Positions 17,306 through 25,411 of a DNA stretch of 41,918 nt are shown one piece after another. This DNA comes from Clostridium sp. (GTDB lineage Bacteria > Bacillota > Clostridia > Clostridiales > Clostridiaceae). The translations under genes were made by a program, and so were the position numbers. Under the pieces are notes generated by a model. The model worked only from the letters and a program-made list of their open reading frames with translations. It ran no database searches and was not told where the DNA came from. The stretch spans positions 1 through 41,918 of the forward strand of contig JARIDB010000091.1 in assembly GCA_029257045.1 (NCBI GenBank). The letters run 5' to 3'. Numbering within the stretch: position 1 is the first letter of the stretch; each line of letters begins with the position of its first letter.

Positions 17306-19186
17306 ATGTCAAAAAATAAGATTGTTGTTCTTGGTGCCGGTTATGGTGGCGTTCATGCTGCTAAAAAACTAGCAAAGAAATATAAAAAAAATAATGATGT
17401 GGAAATTACTCTAATAGATAAAAATCCATACCATACTTTGATGACAGAGTTACATGAAGTTGCTGGGGGGAGAGTTCATCCTGAGTCAGTTCAAGTTGAA
17501 CTATGCAAAATTTTTGGAAAGTCTAAAGTAAATATAGTTACTGATTATATAGAAAAAGTAGATACAGATAATAAAAGAATTACTACAACTCATGGAGAAT
17601 ATTCATATGACTATTTAGTAGTTGGAACAGGTAGTGAGCCTGCATTCTTTGGAGTTCCAGGAGTAAAGGAAAATGGATTTACTTTATGGTCATTTGAAGA
17701 TGCTTTAGAAATAAGAGCTCATATACAAGATATGTTTGCTAAGGCAAGTCTTGAAAGAAATGCAGAAAAAAGAAAAGAAATGCTTACTTTTATAGTTGCT
17801 GGATCAGGTTTTACTGGTATAGAAATGGCTGGAGAGCTTATTGAGTGGAAATCAAAATTAGCTAAAAAACACAATGTAGATGAAAATGAGGTTACATTAA
17901 AAGTTGTTGAAGCTATGGGAACTATCTTAAATATGTTAGATAGAAAACAAGCTGATAAAGCAGAAAAGTATATGACTAAACATGGAATTGAAGTGTTAAA
18001 AAATTCTCCAATAGTTGAAGTTACAGAAAATGCTGTAATTTTAAAAGATGGAAGTAAAATAGCTACTAAAACATTAATTTGGACATGTGGAATTCAAGCT
18101 AATCAAGATGCTAAAGAATATGGGTTAGAAACTGCTAGAGCTGGTAGATTAAAAGCTAATGAATTTATGCAAGCTGAAGGAAAGAAAGATGTATTTGTAG
18201 TTGGAGATATGGCTTATTTAGAAGAAGAACCTGGAAAAGCAACTCCACAAATAGTTGAAGCAGCTGAACAAACAGCAAATACAGCTGTAAACAATATAGT
18301 TGCATCTATAGAAAATAAAGAAATGCAAAAATATAAAGGTGCTTATCATGGATTTATGGTATCAATTGGTGGAAGATACTGTGTTGCTAATCTAATGGGT
18401 GTTAAATTATCAGGATTTATTGCAATGATGATGAAACATTTAGTAAATCTTTATTATTTATGGGGAGTAAACAATATTAATACTGTTTACAACTATATAA
18501 GACATGAGTTTTTTGATATGGAAGATAAGAGATCTGTATTTAGAGGCCATATATCATCTAAAAGTAATAGATTATGGATTATACCATTAAGACTTTATAT
18601 AGGATTCTTATGGTTAACAGAAGGTATTGAAAAATTAATAGGTACAGCTAATTGGGACAAGTTATTTAGTGGTGATGGAAAATTTATTAATAAACTTAAA
18701 GATATTTCAGTAGGTGCTGATAGTTGGATAAAGGATGGAAATGTTAAAATACCATTTGAATGGTTACAAGATGCAACTTCAGGAGCATCAGCAGCTGGTG
18801 ATGTAGGAGAAGCAGCAACAGAGTGGGTAACTCCAATATTAAACTCAGTTCCAGGGTGGTATCAGTCAATAATGAAGATTATGATGCCAAATCCAGAAGT
18901 TGCAGTTTGGTTCCAAAGAATAGTTGTTTGTCTTGAAATTGGAATGGGGCTTGCTTTGATAGCTGGTTTATTTACATTCATATTCAGTGTAGTTTCAGCA
19001 GGTATGGTAATTAACTTTATCTTATGTGCTATGGCTGGATGGGATATATTGTGGTATTTCTTCGGATCAATAGCTTTAATGAGCGGAGCAGGTAGAACAT
19101 TCGGATTAGATTATTATATAATGCCGTGGATAAGTAAACTTGCAGATGAGTTTTGGCATGGCAAAAAGAAGCCATTATATAAGTAG
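17306..19186 (+). CDS. ndh2: type II NADH dehydrogenase with C-terminal membrane domain (EET-type Ndh2)
   Basis: Oxidises cytoplasmic NADH and reduces membrane quinone without pumping protons. The first ~400 residues form the two-dinucleotide fold: FAD loop VVLGAGYGGVHAA (about 7-19), VVGTGSEP, NADH loop IVAGSGFTGIEMA (about 163-175), and the second FAD motif VFVVGDMAY (about 296-304). The last ~200 residues are unusual for ordinary Ndh2 but match the EET-dedicated enzyme of Listeria: several hydrophobic segments (about 424-444, then three between about 535 and 605) resembling DoxX-type membrane proteins. The 626-aa length fits. ATG 17306 is preferred to GTG 17297, because AGGTG is 6 bp before the ATG. 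A Rex-like box lies upstream. Confidence 0.92.
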   Translation: MSKNKIVVLGAGYGGVHAAKKLAKKYKKNNDVEITLIDKNPYHTLMTELHEVAGGRVHPESVQVELCKIFGKSKVNIVTDYIEKVDTDNKRITTTHGEYSYDYLVVGTGSEPAFFGVPGVKENGFTLWSFEDALEIRAHIQDMFAKASLERNAEKRKEMLTFIVAGSGFTGIEMAGELIEWKSKLAKKHNVDENEVTLKVVEAMGTILNMLDRKQADKAEKYMTKHGIEVLKNSPIVEVTENAVILKDGSKIATKTLIWTCGIQANQDAKEYGLETARAGRLKANEFMQAEGKKDVFVVGDMAYLEEEPGKATPQIVEAAEQTANTAVNNIVASIENKEMQKYKGAYHGFMVSIGGRYCVANLMGVKLSGFIAMMMKHLVNLYYLWGVNNINTVYNYIRHEFFDMEDKRSVFRGHISSKSNRLWIIPLRLYIGFLWLTEGIEKLIGTANWDKLFSGDGKFINKLKDISVGADSWIKDGNVKIPFEWLQDATSGASAAGDVGEAATEWVTPILNSVPGWYQSIMKIMMPNPEVAVWFQRIVVCLEIGMGLALIAGLFTFIFSVVSAGMVINFILCAMAGWDILWYFFGSIALMSGAGRTFGLDYYIMPWISKLADEFWHGKKKPLYK

Positions 19187-19221
19187 AATATAATTTGAAA
19201 AAAGTCTCAAGATAATGTTAA

Positions 19222-19255
19222 TATATAAGGTAGAGTATATACTCTACCTTATATA
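19222..19255. repeat. 34-bp perfect palindrome between ndh2 and eetA
   Basis: Bases 19222-19255 equal their own reverse complement, with core GGTAGAGTATATACTCTACC. No T run follows, so it is not a standard terminator. It could be an operator, an RNA-processing hairpin or a partial terminator that sets ndh2 to eetAB expression. Confidence 0.75.
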
Positions 19256-19298
19256 ATATAAAGAATAAATTGAGTTTAACATAATAGGAGATTTATAG

Positions 19299-19679
19299 AT
19301 GTTTAAAAAGTTAGATTTCGTAATTATATGTATTTTAATGATTTTATCTTTTTTACCAGAAGTTATTTTAGGAGCAACTGCAGGTAAAAGTTATAATAAC
19401 ACTTATGCAGAGGTAACTGTAAGTGGTAAAATGTACAAAACAATTGCATTATCAGAACATGTTGGTGAGGATATACTTGAAGTTAAAACTGATGATGGGA
19501 TAAATATTATTAAAATTAAAGATAATAAAATAGGTATAATAGAAGCTGATTGTCCAGATAATGTATGTATGAATCCAGAATACATTGAAAATGCAGGACA
19601 AAGTTTAGTATGCCTTCCTCACAAGCTCATGATAGAAATTAAGGGAATAAGTGATGATGAAGTAATATTATCATATTAA
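19299..19679 (+). CDS. eetA: NusG-domain-II protein EetA
   Basis: Small membrane-anchored protein with one N-terminal hydrophobic segment (about residues 7-30) and a NusG domain II-like beta domain outside. The domain has the characteristic Cys cluster: DCPDNVC followed by SLVCLPHKL. In Listeria, EetA and EetB are needed for flavin-based extracellular electron transfer, and EetA usually lies directly before EetB, as here (11 bp). The 126-aa length is usual. The ribosome site is AGGAG. The exact chemistry of EetA is not known; a link in electron transfer across the membrane is inferred from its genetics. Confidence 0.88.
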   Translation: MFKKLDFVIICILMILSFLPEVILGATAGKSYNNTYAEVTVSGKMYKTIALSEHVGEDILEVKTDDGINIIKIKDNKIGIIEADCPDNVCMNPEYIENAGQSLVCLPHKLMIEIKGISDDEVILSY

Positions 19680-19690
19680 GGAGTAAAGCT

Positions 19691-20203
19691 ATGAGAAAAA
19701 CTAACAAAATTGTATATATAGGTTTATTGGTAGCTCAAGCTTTAGTATTACATATATTTGAAAGAATGATTCCTGTACCTTTTATAGCTCCAGGGGCAAG
19801 ACTTGGACTTGCTAATTTAATAAATGTTATAGCTATTTATACTTTAGATAGCAAAAAAGACGCATTCCTAGTACTATTTTTAAGGTTAACTTTAGCAACG
19901 ATGTTTGGTGGTAATTTATCATCCTTCATGTACAGTGCAGCAGGAGGAATATTAAGTTTCTTTGCAATGATATCAGTTAAAGAAGTTTTTAAAGATAAAG
20001 TAAGTATAATAGGAGTAAGTGCGTCAGGAGCAATATTTCATAATGTAGGTCAGCTGTTAATTGCATCATCAATAGTTAGGAATATAGGTGTAATGTTATA
20101 TTTGCCAGTATTATCAGCTATGGGAATAGGCACAGGTATTTTTATTGGAATAACAGCAAATTATATTGTTGGACATTTAAGAAAATTACCTATGTTTAAC
20201 TAA
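19691..20203 (+). CDS. eetB: Gx-transporter-family membrane protein EetB
   Basis: Polytopic membrane protein of 170 aa with about five hydrophobic segments. It belongs to the group often mislabelled heptaprenyl diphosphate synthase component I and also called Gx transporter; it shows the ECF-substrate-binding look (HIFERMIPVPFIAPGARLGL near the N-terminus and GGNLSSFMYSAAGGILSF in the middle). It lies between eetA and the polyprenyl synthase gene, as in the Listeria EET locus. AAGGAG is placed well before the ATG. The transported compound is unknown; a role in flavin or quinone electron transfer is inferred from context. Confidence 0.87.
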   Translation: MRKTNKIVYIGLLVAQALVLHIFERMIPVPFIAPGARLGLANLINVIAIYTLDSKKDAFLVLFLRLTLATMFGGNLSSFMYSAAGGILSFFAMISVKEVFKDKVSIIGVSASGAIFHNVGQLLIASSIVRNIGVMLYLPVLSAMGIGTGIFIGITANYIVGHLRKLPMFN

Positions 20204-20265
20204 TATAGAGCTATAAGAGATATCTAATTCTAAAGTTTAAAGTATCACTAAGAGGGTGGATAATA

Positions 20266-21231
20266 ATGAATAGGGTTTGGAATAAATATCCTGAAGTAAA
20301 AAAAGAATTAAAAGAAGTAGTTAATTTAATGAAAAAAAATATTAAATGTAAAGATAAAAAGATTGAAAACTCTATAATAGATTTAATCGAATCTGGTGGC
20401 AAAATGTTAAGACCAGCTTTTGTTTTGATAGGTTCAAAGTTTGGAGATTCAGATACTAAAAAATCAGTTCCAACAGCTTCTGTGATTGAATTGTTACATA
20501 TGGCATCTTTGGTTCATGATGATGTCATTGATGAATCAAAACTTAGAAGAGGGCAGGAGACTATACAATCTAAATATGGAAAAGACTATGCTGTATATAT
20601 TGGAGATTACCTTTTTTGTGTTTGCTTTAAAATTTTAGCCACAAGCTCTTCTTTAAAAACATTAAATGTAGATGCTAGAGCTATGTCGAAAATTTGTATG
20701 GGTGAAATAAACCAATTAAATTCTAGATTTTCAATGAAATTATCAGTTAAGGATTATTTAAGCAGAATTTCTGGAAAAACAGCAGAATTATTTTCTATAT
20801 CTTTATATTTAGGCGCAGCAGAATGTAATGCAGACAATATAGTTAGCAAGGAACTTAAAAATATAGGGCATAATTTAGGTATGGCTTTTCAAATAATGGA
20901 CGATATACTAGATTATGAAGGAAGCGATACTAGCATTAAGAAATCAGCGGCAAATGATTTAAGACAAGGTATATATACACTACCATTTATTTATGCTTAT
21001 AAGAATAATAAAAGTGACTTTAATGAAATAATAAATAAGAATTATTATACAGAAGAAGAAGTATACAATATTATTTCTTTAGTAGAAAAAAATAATGGGA
21101 TAATAATGGCTAAAGAATTAGCAGAAAAATATATGAATAAATGTTTTAAAGGAATAAATAATTTACCGGAAAATGAATATAAAGTTGTTTTAAAAGAAAT
21201 TGCAGAATGGCTTTTAAATAGAACATATTAA
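20266..21231 (+). CDS. dmkB: polyprenyl diphosphate synthase (DmkB-type)
   Basis: Trans-prenyltransferase that builds the isoprenoid tail of the EET quinone from IPP and an allylic starter. Both Asp-rich motifs are complete: HDDVIDESKLRRG (first) and FQIMDDILDYEG (second), with GGKMLRPAFV near the N-terminus and the KTAELF block. The 321-aa length suits a long-chain (C30-C40) synthase. It is last in the ndh2-eetA-eetB-dmkB series, 62 bp after eetB. Its Listeria counterpart DmkB works with the prenyltransferase DmkA, which is not in this window. Chain length cannot be fixed by eye. Confidence 0.88.
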   Translation: MNRVWNKYPEVKKELKEVVNLMKKNIKCKDKKIENSIIDLIESGGKMLRPAFVLIGSKFGDSDTKKSVPTASVIELLHMASLVHDDVIDESKLRRGQETIQSKYGKDYAVYIGDYLFCVCFKILATSSSLKTLNVDARAMSKICMGEINQLNSRFSMKLSVKDYLSRISGKTAELFSISLYLGAAECNADNIVSKELKNIGHNLGMAFQIMDDILDYEGSDTSIKKSAANDLRQGIYTLPFIYAYKNNKSDFNEIINKNYYTEEEVYNIISLVEKNNGIIMAKELAEKYMNKCFKGINNLPENEYKVVLKEIAEWLLNRTY

Positions 21232-21233
21232 TA

Positions 21234-21276
21234 AATAAAGGGCTACTTATATTAAGTAGTCCTTTATTATTTTTTT
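21234..21276. terminator. terminator after dmkB, overlapping the lysR stop
   Basis: A 15-bp stem (21234-21248 with 21254-21268, one G-U wobble) with a 5-nt loop is followed by seven T on the plus strand. The stop codon of the convergent lysR gene lies inside the hairpin. Confidence 0.9.
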
Positions 21277-22134
21277 AAACGCTTTTATATAGTCAACATT
21301 AAGCTTATAAAAACCTTCTTTGTAACTAATATAAACAGGAAAAGATAAAGAAAAGTCTACAATTTCAACTATTTTAATATCAAAATTTTTATGGTAGTTA
21401 TTATAAATGCTTTTAGGAATAAAGGTATAAGCATCACTTATATGCAAACTATTTAAAGCTGAAATATAAGAGTCTGTACGATAAATTAAATTCATTTGTT
21501 CAAAAATGCTTTTATCCAAACTAAGTTCTTTAAATATAGTTGTTTGTAAGTTGTTTTTATTATAAATACAAATTAGAGGCAAATTTGGTAAGTCTAATTT
21601 ACTTATATTGTTAACCTTTGAATTGTTAGATGTAACAAGGACCATTTCATCATATCCAATTAGCTTATTAATTAAGTTATCATTCTTTTGAGGTTTAAAA
21701 TAAGTTAATAAAATATCAGAAATATTATTTAACAAATTATCATTAGATGAATTATTGCTTATATTTAAATTTATCTTATGAGATGAATAGATCTTATTTA
21801 ATTTAGAAATAGCAACTGGAAGAATAGTTAAAGTTAAAGATTCGATAGATTCAATGTAGATTAATTTTTTTTTATTAATTGAATCAATAAGCTCTTCCTG
21901 CATCTTTCCATATGCATTTAGAATAGTTTCAGAGTATTTTAAAAGTATATTTCCTTCAGGGGTAAGAGACACACCCTTATTATTTCTATCAAATAGTTTA
22001 ACATTTAAACTGTTTTCTAATTTTTGTATCTGTTGACTTAAAGCAGATTGAGATATATGTGAATTTTTAGCTACAATAGAAATATTTTTTGCTTTAGCAA
22101 CTTCAAAAAAGTAATTTAAGCTATCTATATGCAT
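21247..22134 (-). CDS. LysR-family transcriptional regulator
   Basis: N-terminal winged helix-turn-helix (residues about 1-65) of LysR type: LNYFFEVAKAKNISIVAKN, SQSALSQQIQKLENSL, LFDRNNKGVSLTPEG. A type-2 periplasmic-binding-like effector domain covers about 90-295; the ligand is unknown. The 295-aa length is standard. The gene is convergent with dmkB, so it is not an obvious regulator of the EET genes, though it could act in trans. Its own upstream region holds short inverted repeats that may be autoregulatory sites. Confidence 0.92.
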   Translation of the reverse strand: MHIDSLNYFFEVAKAKNISIVAKNSHISQSALSQQIQKLENSLNVKLFDRNNKGVSLTPEGNILLKYSETILNAYGKMQEELIDSINKKKLIYIESIESLTLTILPVAISKLNKIYSSHKINLNISNNSSNDNLLNNISDILLTYFKPQKNDNLINKLIGYDEMVLVTSNNSKVNNISKLDLPNLPLICIYNKNNLQTTIFKELSLDKSIFEQMNLIYRTDSYISALNSLHISDAYTFIPKSIYNNYHKNFDIKIVEIVDFSLSFPVYISYKEGFYKLNVDYIKAFKKIIKDYLI

Positions 22135-22173
22135 AATTATCTCCTATCTTTTTAGTATGAGAATAATTATAGT

Positions 22174-22205
22174 TGATTAATCATTAAAAATCAAAGTTAT
22201 TTGAT
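22174..22205. promoter_or_regulatory. inverted repeats upstream of lysR
   Basis: Two short dyads lie about 40-70 bp before the lysR start: TGATTAATCA (22174-22183) and ATCAAA-GTTA-TTTGAT (22190-22205). LysR regulators commonly bind such dyads near their own promoter; in DNA this AT-rich they may also be chance. Confidence 0.3.
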
Positions 22206-22351
22206 AACATAATAGGTATTTGAATTAGCATAATCAAAGTCGGAGGTATCAAGTTTTTAATAATAAAAGGCATCCTTAACTTTAAATAATATATTAGAAA
22301 AGTTTTTAAAAAAGTTAAGAAGTTATTTTAAAATATAAATAATAAAATAAA

Positions 22352-23476
22352 TTATTTTAAATTATATATTTTTTCATAAGCATTTAGTGTATTTTCAGCT
22401 GTTTTTTTCCAAGAAAAGTTAAGACTGCGGTCATAACCTTTCTTAGCTAATTCAATTTTTAAACTTTCACTATTTAATAAAGTAAATAAGGATTTTTCAA
22501 TATCAGAAGTTTTATTTGGATCTATTAAAATGCAAGAGTCTCCAGTTACTTCAGGAATTGAAGTGACATCTGAAGTTATTACAGGAGTCATGCAACTCAT
22601 AGCCTCTAAAGGTGGTAATCCAAAACCTTCATAAAGAGAAGGATAGACAAAGGTCTCTGCACCGTTATATAAAATAGGAAGTAATGAATCTTCAACAAAG
22701 CCTGTAAAGATAATATTATCCTTTGAAGATAATGTCTCGACTAAAGAAACTAGTTTTTTACCCTCATCCTTTACAGATCCAACTAAAAGTAGAATGTGGG
22801 GTTCTTTTAAGTCCTTATTAATCTTATCAAAGGCCATTATTAACTCTTTTACATTTTTTCTACAACTGAAGCCACCTATGTATAAAATAAAGGGCTTATT
22901 AAAATTGAACTTTTGATTTACATAATTTTTACATTCTAGTTTATCTAAAGGTTTAAAGTTAGAATTTGCAGCCAAAGGAGTAACAAAAATCTTATCTTCA
23001 GGAATATGATTAAAAAATTTTAATATATCTCTTTTGGAGTACTCAGACACTGTTAGTATTCCTTTAGCATTTGAAATTATATTAGGCATGTTTTTCAAAA
23101 ACCTTTCTAAGTAACCTCTGCCAGTAGTATGGGGAAGAACATAAGGAATTAGATCATGAATAGTAACAACCATATTATTTTTATAATTTTCACAATATCC
23201 AATTCCGTTTTGAGGTATATGATGTATATCAATGTCATTATTTTTTATGAAATGTGGGAAATAATAATTTTCATAAAAGGCACTATGTTTTTTTGAAGTC
23301 AAAATAATATTACTATTTTTAGCCTTAAACTTATTATAATTATTACCTGCCCAAAAAAGAGAATATTCATTTTCTTTATCTATATGAAGGAGTTCAGTTA
23401 GTAGGTTTTCAGTGTAAGTACCAATGCCTGTACCATTATATAAATTAATACCTCTAGCATCTATAGATATTTTCAT
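22352..23476 (-). CDS. GT4-family glycosyltransferase, spore coat cluster, copy 1
   Basis: Retaining GT-B glycosyltransferase. The N-terminal domain begins MKISIDARGINLYNGTGIGT (acceptor side). The C-terminal donor domain has LYIGGFSCRKNV, then PSLYEGFGLPPLEAMSCMTP with the conserved E-x7-E pair. It is 374 aa, cytoplasmic, with no membrane segment. It is divergent from a CotS-family gene with 163 bp between. In Bacillus the homologue CotSA is encoded beside CotS and is a coat protein, so this is probably a coat-associated sugar transferase. It is a close paralogue of the gene at 26507-27625. Sugar and acceptor unknown. Confidence 0.88.
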   Translation of the reverse strand: MKISIDARGINLYNGTGIGTYTENLLTELLHIDKENEYSLFWAGNNYNKFKAKNSNIILTSKKHSAFYENYYFPHFIKNNDIDIHHIPQNGIGYCENYKNNMVVTIHDLIPYVLPHTTGRGYLERFLKNMPNIISNAKGILTVSEYSKRDILKFFNHIPEDKIFVTPLAANSNFKPLDKLECKNYVNQKFNFNKPFILYIGGFSCRKNVKELIMAFDKINKDLKEPHILLLVGSVKDEGKKLVSLVETLSSKDNIIFTGFVEDSLLPILYNGAETFVYPSLYEGFGLPPLEAMSCMTPVITSDVTSIPEVTGDSCILIDPNKTSDIEKSLFTLLNSESLKIELAKKGYDRSLNFSWKKTAENTLNAYEKIYNLK

Positions 23477-23639
23477 TATTAATCCTCCTAATTAGTTATA
23501 TATATTATAGATATTAAAAAGGAATTAGATATATAACAGAAATTAATAAATTGTGAAATAATTTATTCTGATAACTTATATTAGCAATATAAGTACAGGT
23601 TTCATATAATGGCATATAACATGTCATAAGGAGCTTTAA

Positions 23640-24632
23640 ATGGATAGTTCATATATAAAAAATGAAATTCAATTAAACTATTCAATGAACATAGATTCTA
23701 TTGAGAAGGTGAAAAATAGTTATAAAATTGAAACTAATAAAGGGTGCTATGGTATTAAAGTTATAAAGTATAGATTTTCTCACTTTTATTTTATTTACTC
23801 TGCAATAGAACATTTACAAAAACGAGGGTTTAATAATATACCCAAGATCCTTAAAACAAAAAATGAAGAAGGTTTTATAAAACTTGGAAATAATTATGCC
23901 TATTTAAATGAATGGATAGATTGTAGGAATACAGATTATAAAAGTAAAGATGAACTATCATTAGTGTCAAGGAAACTTGGAGAACTTCATAAATGTAGTG
24001 AGGGATTTAATATAAATAGAAATATGAAACCTAGAATAGGTTGGTATTCTTGGATAAAGGTTTTTGAAACTAGATGTGAAGAAATTCTAGATTTTAAAAA
24101 AAGAATATTTCAGAAAACTTACAAATCTGAATTTGATTTAATATATTTGGATGCTTTAGAAGAGGAGATAGAAAGAGGGAAAAAAGCTATAAGTGAACTT
24201 AAGGAATTTAATTATTACGAACAAATGGATAAGGAAGTTTTCAAAAGAGGATTTTGCCATCATGATTATGCTTATCACAACGTATTAATTGATAAAAAAG
24301 GTGAATTAAATGTTATAGATTTTGATTATTGTATATTAGACACACATATACATGATATAGGATCTTTATTAATAAGAAGCATGAAGGATGGAAGGTGGAA
24401 TAAGGATACTGCAAAATTAATTATTGATAATTATTCATTAACTAATAATATATCAAAAGATCAATTGAAGTTAATGAAAGCCTTTATAGGATTTCCACAG
24501 GGTTTTTGGCAAATAGGACTTCAATATTATTGGGAGCAACAACCTTGGGGAGAAGAATTCTTAATTAAAAAGATAAATAAATATCTAGATGATAGAAAAG
24601 CAAGAGAAAGATTTTTAGAAGATTTTATTTAA
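23640..24632 (+). CDS. CotS-family spore coat protein with kinase fold, copy 1
   Basis: Aminoglycoside-phosphotransferase/CotS-type protein of 330 aa. The N-lobe begins with a short beta region (YKIETNKGCYGIKVIKY, with a candidate ATP-site Lys). The C-lobe has the kinase catalytic loop CHHDYAYHN (HxDxxxxN) and the metal motif VIDFDYC, so catalytic residues are kept. The C-terminal WQIGLQYYWEQQPWGEE block is typical of clostridial CotS proteins. AAGGAG precedes the ATG. A CATATAAT at 23603-23610 resembles a sigma-E -10, but its -35 is unconvincing. The next two genes follow closely, forming an operon. Phosphorylation target unknown. Confidence 0.87.
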   Translation: MDSSYIKNEIQLNYSMNIDSIEKVKNSYKIETNKGCYGIKVIKYRFSHFYFIYSAIEHLQKRGFNNIPKILKTKNEEGFIKLGNNYAYLNEWIDCRNTDYKSKDELSLVSRKLGELHKCSEGFNINRNMKPRIGWYSWIKVFETRCEEILDFKKRIFQKTYKSEFDLIYLDALEEEIERGKKAISELKEFNYYEQMDKEVFKRGFCHHDYAYHNVLIDKKGELNVIDFDYCILDTHIHDIGSLLIRSMKDGRWNKDTAKLIIDNYSLTNNISKDQLKLMKAFIGFPQGFWQIGLQYYWEQQPWGEEFLIKKINKYLDDRKARERFLEDFI

Positions 24633-24646
24633 TGGAGGTGATTTAA

Positions 24647-25408
24647 ATAAATAATTTTGATCTTAATGCTTATATTAAAAGTAAGAATATTTATGTTACT
24701 AATAAAAGAATGAATATAGAAGAAGAAAATATAGAAGAGATATTTAAACAAATAGATAATATAATATTTTTCCAAAGAAGTATTGGTAAATATAAAGTAA
24801 ATCTTTTTCCTAGAATAAGGTGCACAATAGGTAAAGAAATAGATAATTTTTATGGACAAGCACTTTTAATAAAAAGATATCTAAATAATATTAGAAATAA
24901 AGAAGATTTACAGGAATTAGATAAATATATACTTGAAAATGGTACAGGTTTAATTGATAAAGTTTATAACGCTATTAACTATATTCAGGATAATGGTTAT
25001 AAAAGTATTATAAAAAGAAGTATGAATAATTATGAAGTTTGTTTAGGAAAAACAGATGGAGGAAATTTAACAGTTAGTGAAGATGGGGAAATTAAAGTTA
25101 CTACAATAAAGTATTTAAACTATAATTTAAAGGAAAATGATATATACTTATATCTGAAAAAAATAAAGAGAAGACAAATGCTAAGAAATATTGAGGATGT
25201 TATAGATTATTATATTGTAAAGGAAAATCTCACAGAGGATAGTAGAGAGTATTTAAAAGGAATGTTATCAATACCAAATGAGGAACTTAAGTTTTTGGAG
25301 AGAGCTATACTAGGAAAAATAAAAATTTCGGAAAAAAAATTTTCAGAGGAAATTAATAGAGTAATAAAAATGGATAGTAAATGTTTAACAAATTATAGGA
25401 GGATTTAA
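24647..25408 (+). CDS. unrecognised protein of the coat cluster, apparent AUA start
   Basis: I do not recognise this protein. A perfect ribosome site, GGAGGTG (24634-24640), points to an AUA codon at 24647, 8 bases past GGAGG. From there the frame is open (M/I-NNFDLNAYIKSKNIYV...) into the first in-frame ATG at 24710, which has no good ribosome site. The longer reading gives 253 aa, mostly charged and helical, with no membrane segment, no Cys-rich motif and no kinase loop. It sits 14 bp after one CotS gene and 3 bp before another, so it is co-transcribed and probably coat-related. A conservative annotation would start at 24710. Confidence 0.72.
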   Translation: MNNFDLNAYIKSKNIYVTNKRMNIEEENIEEIFKQIDNIIFFQRSIGKYKVNLFPRIRCTIGKEIDNFYGQALLIKRYLNNIRNKEDLQELDKYILENGTGLIDKVYNAINYIQDNGYKSIIKRSMNNYEVCLGKTDGGNLTVSEDGEIKVTTIKYLNYNLKENDIYLYLKKIKRRQMLRNIEDVIDYYIVKENLTEDSREYLKGMLSIPNEELKFLERAILGKIKISEKKFSEEINRVIKMDSKCLTNYRRI

Positions 25409-25411
25409 GTT

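Noticed and set aside
23584-23610. Sigma-E promoter for the first CotS gene
   Set aside because: The -10 CATATAAT is good, but the -35 and spacing are not convincing enough to list as a feature.
24629-24859. Minus-strand open frame opposite the coat-cluster unknown gene
   Set aside because: Low-complexity Ile/Tyr/Phe product, no ribosome site, and opposite an operon with tight spacing.
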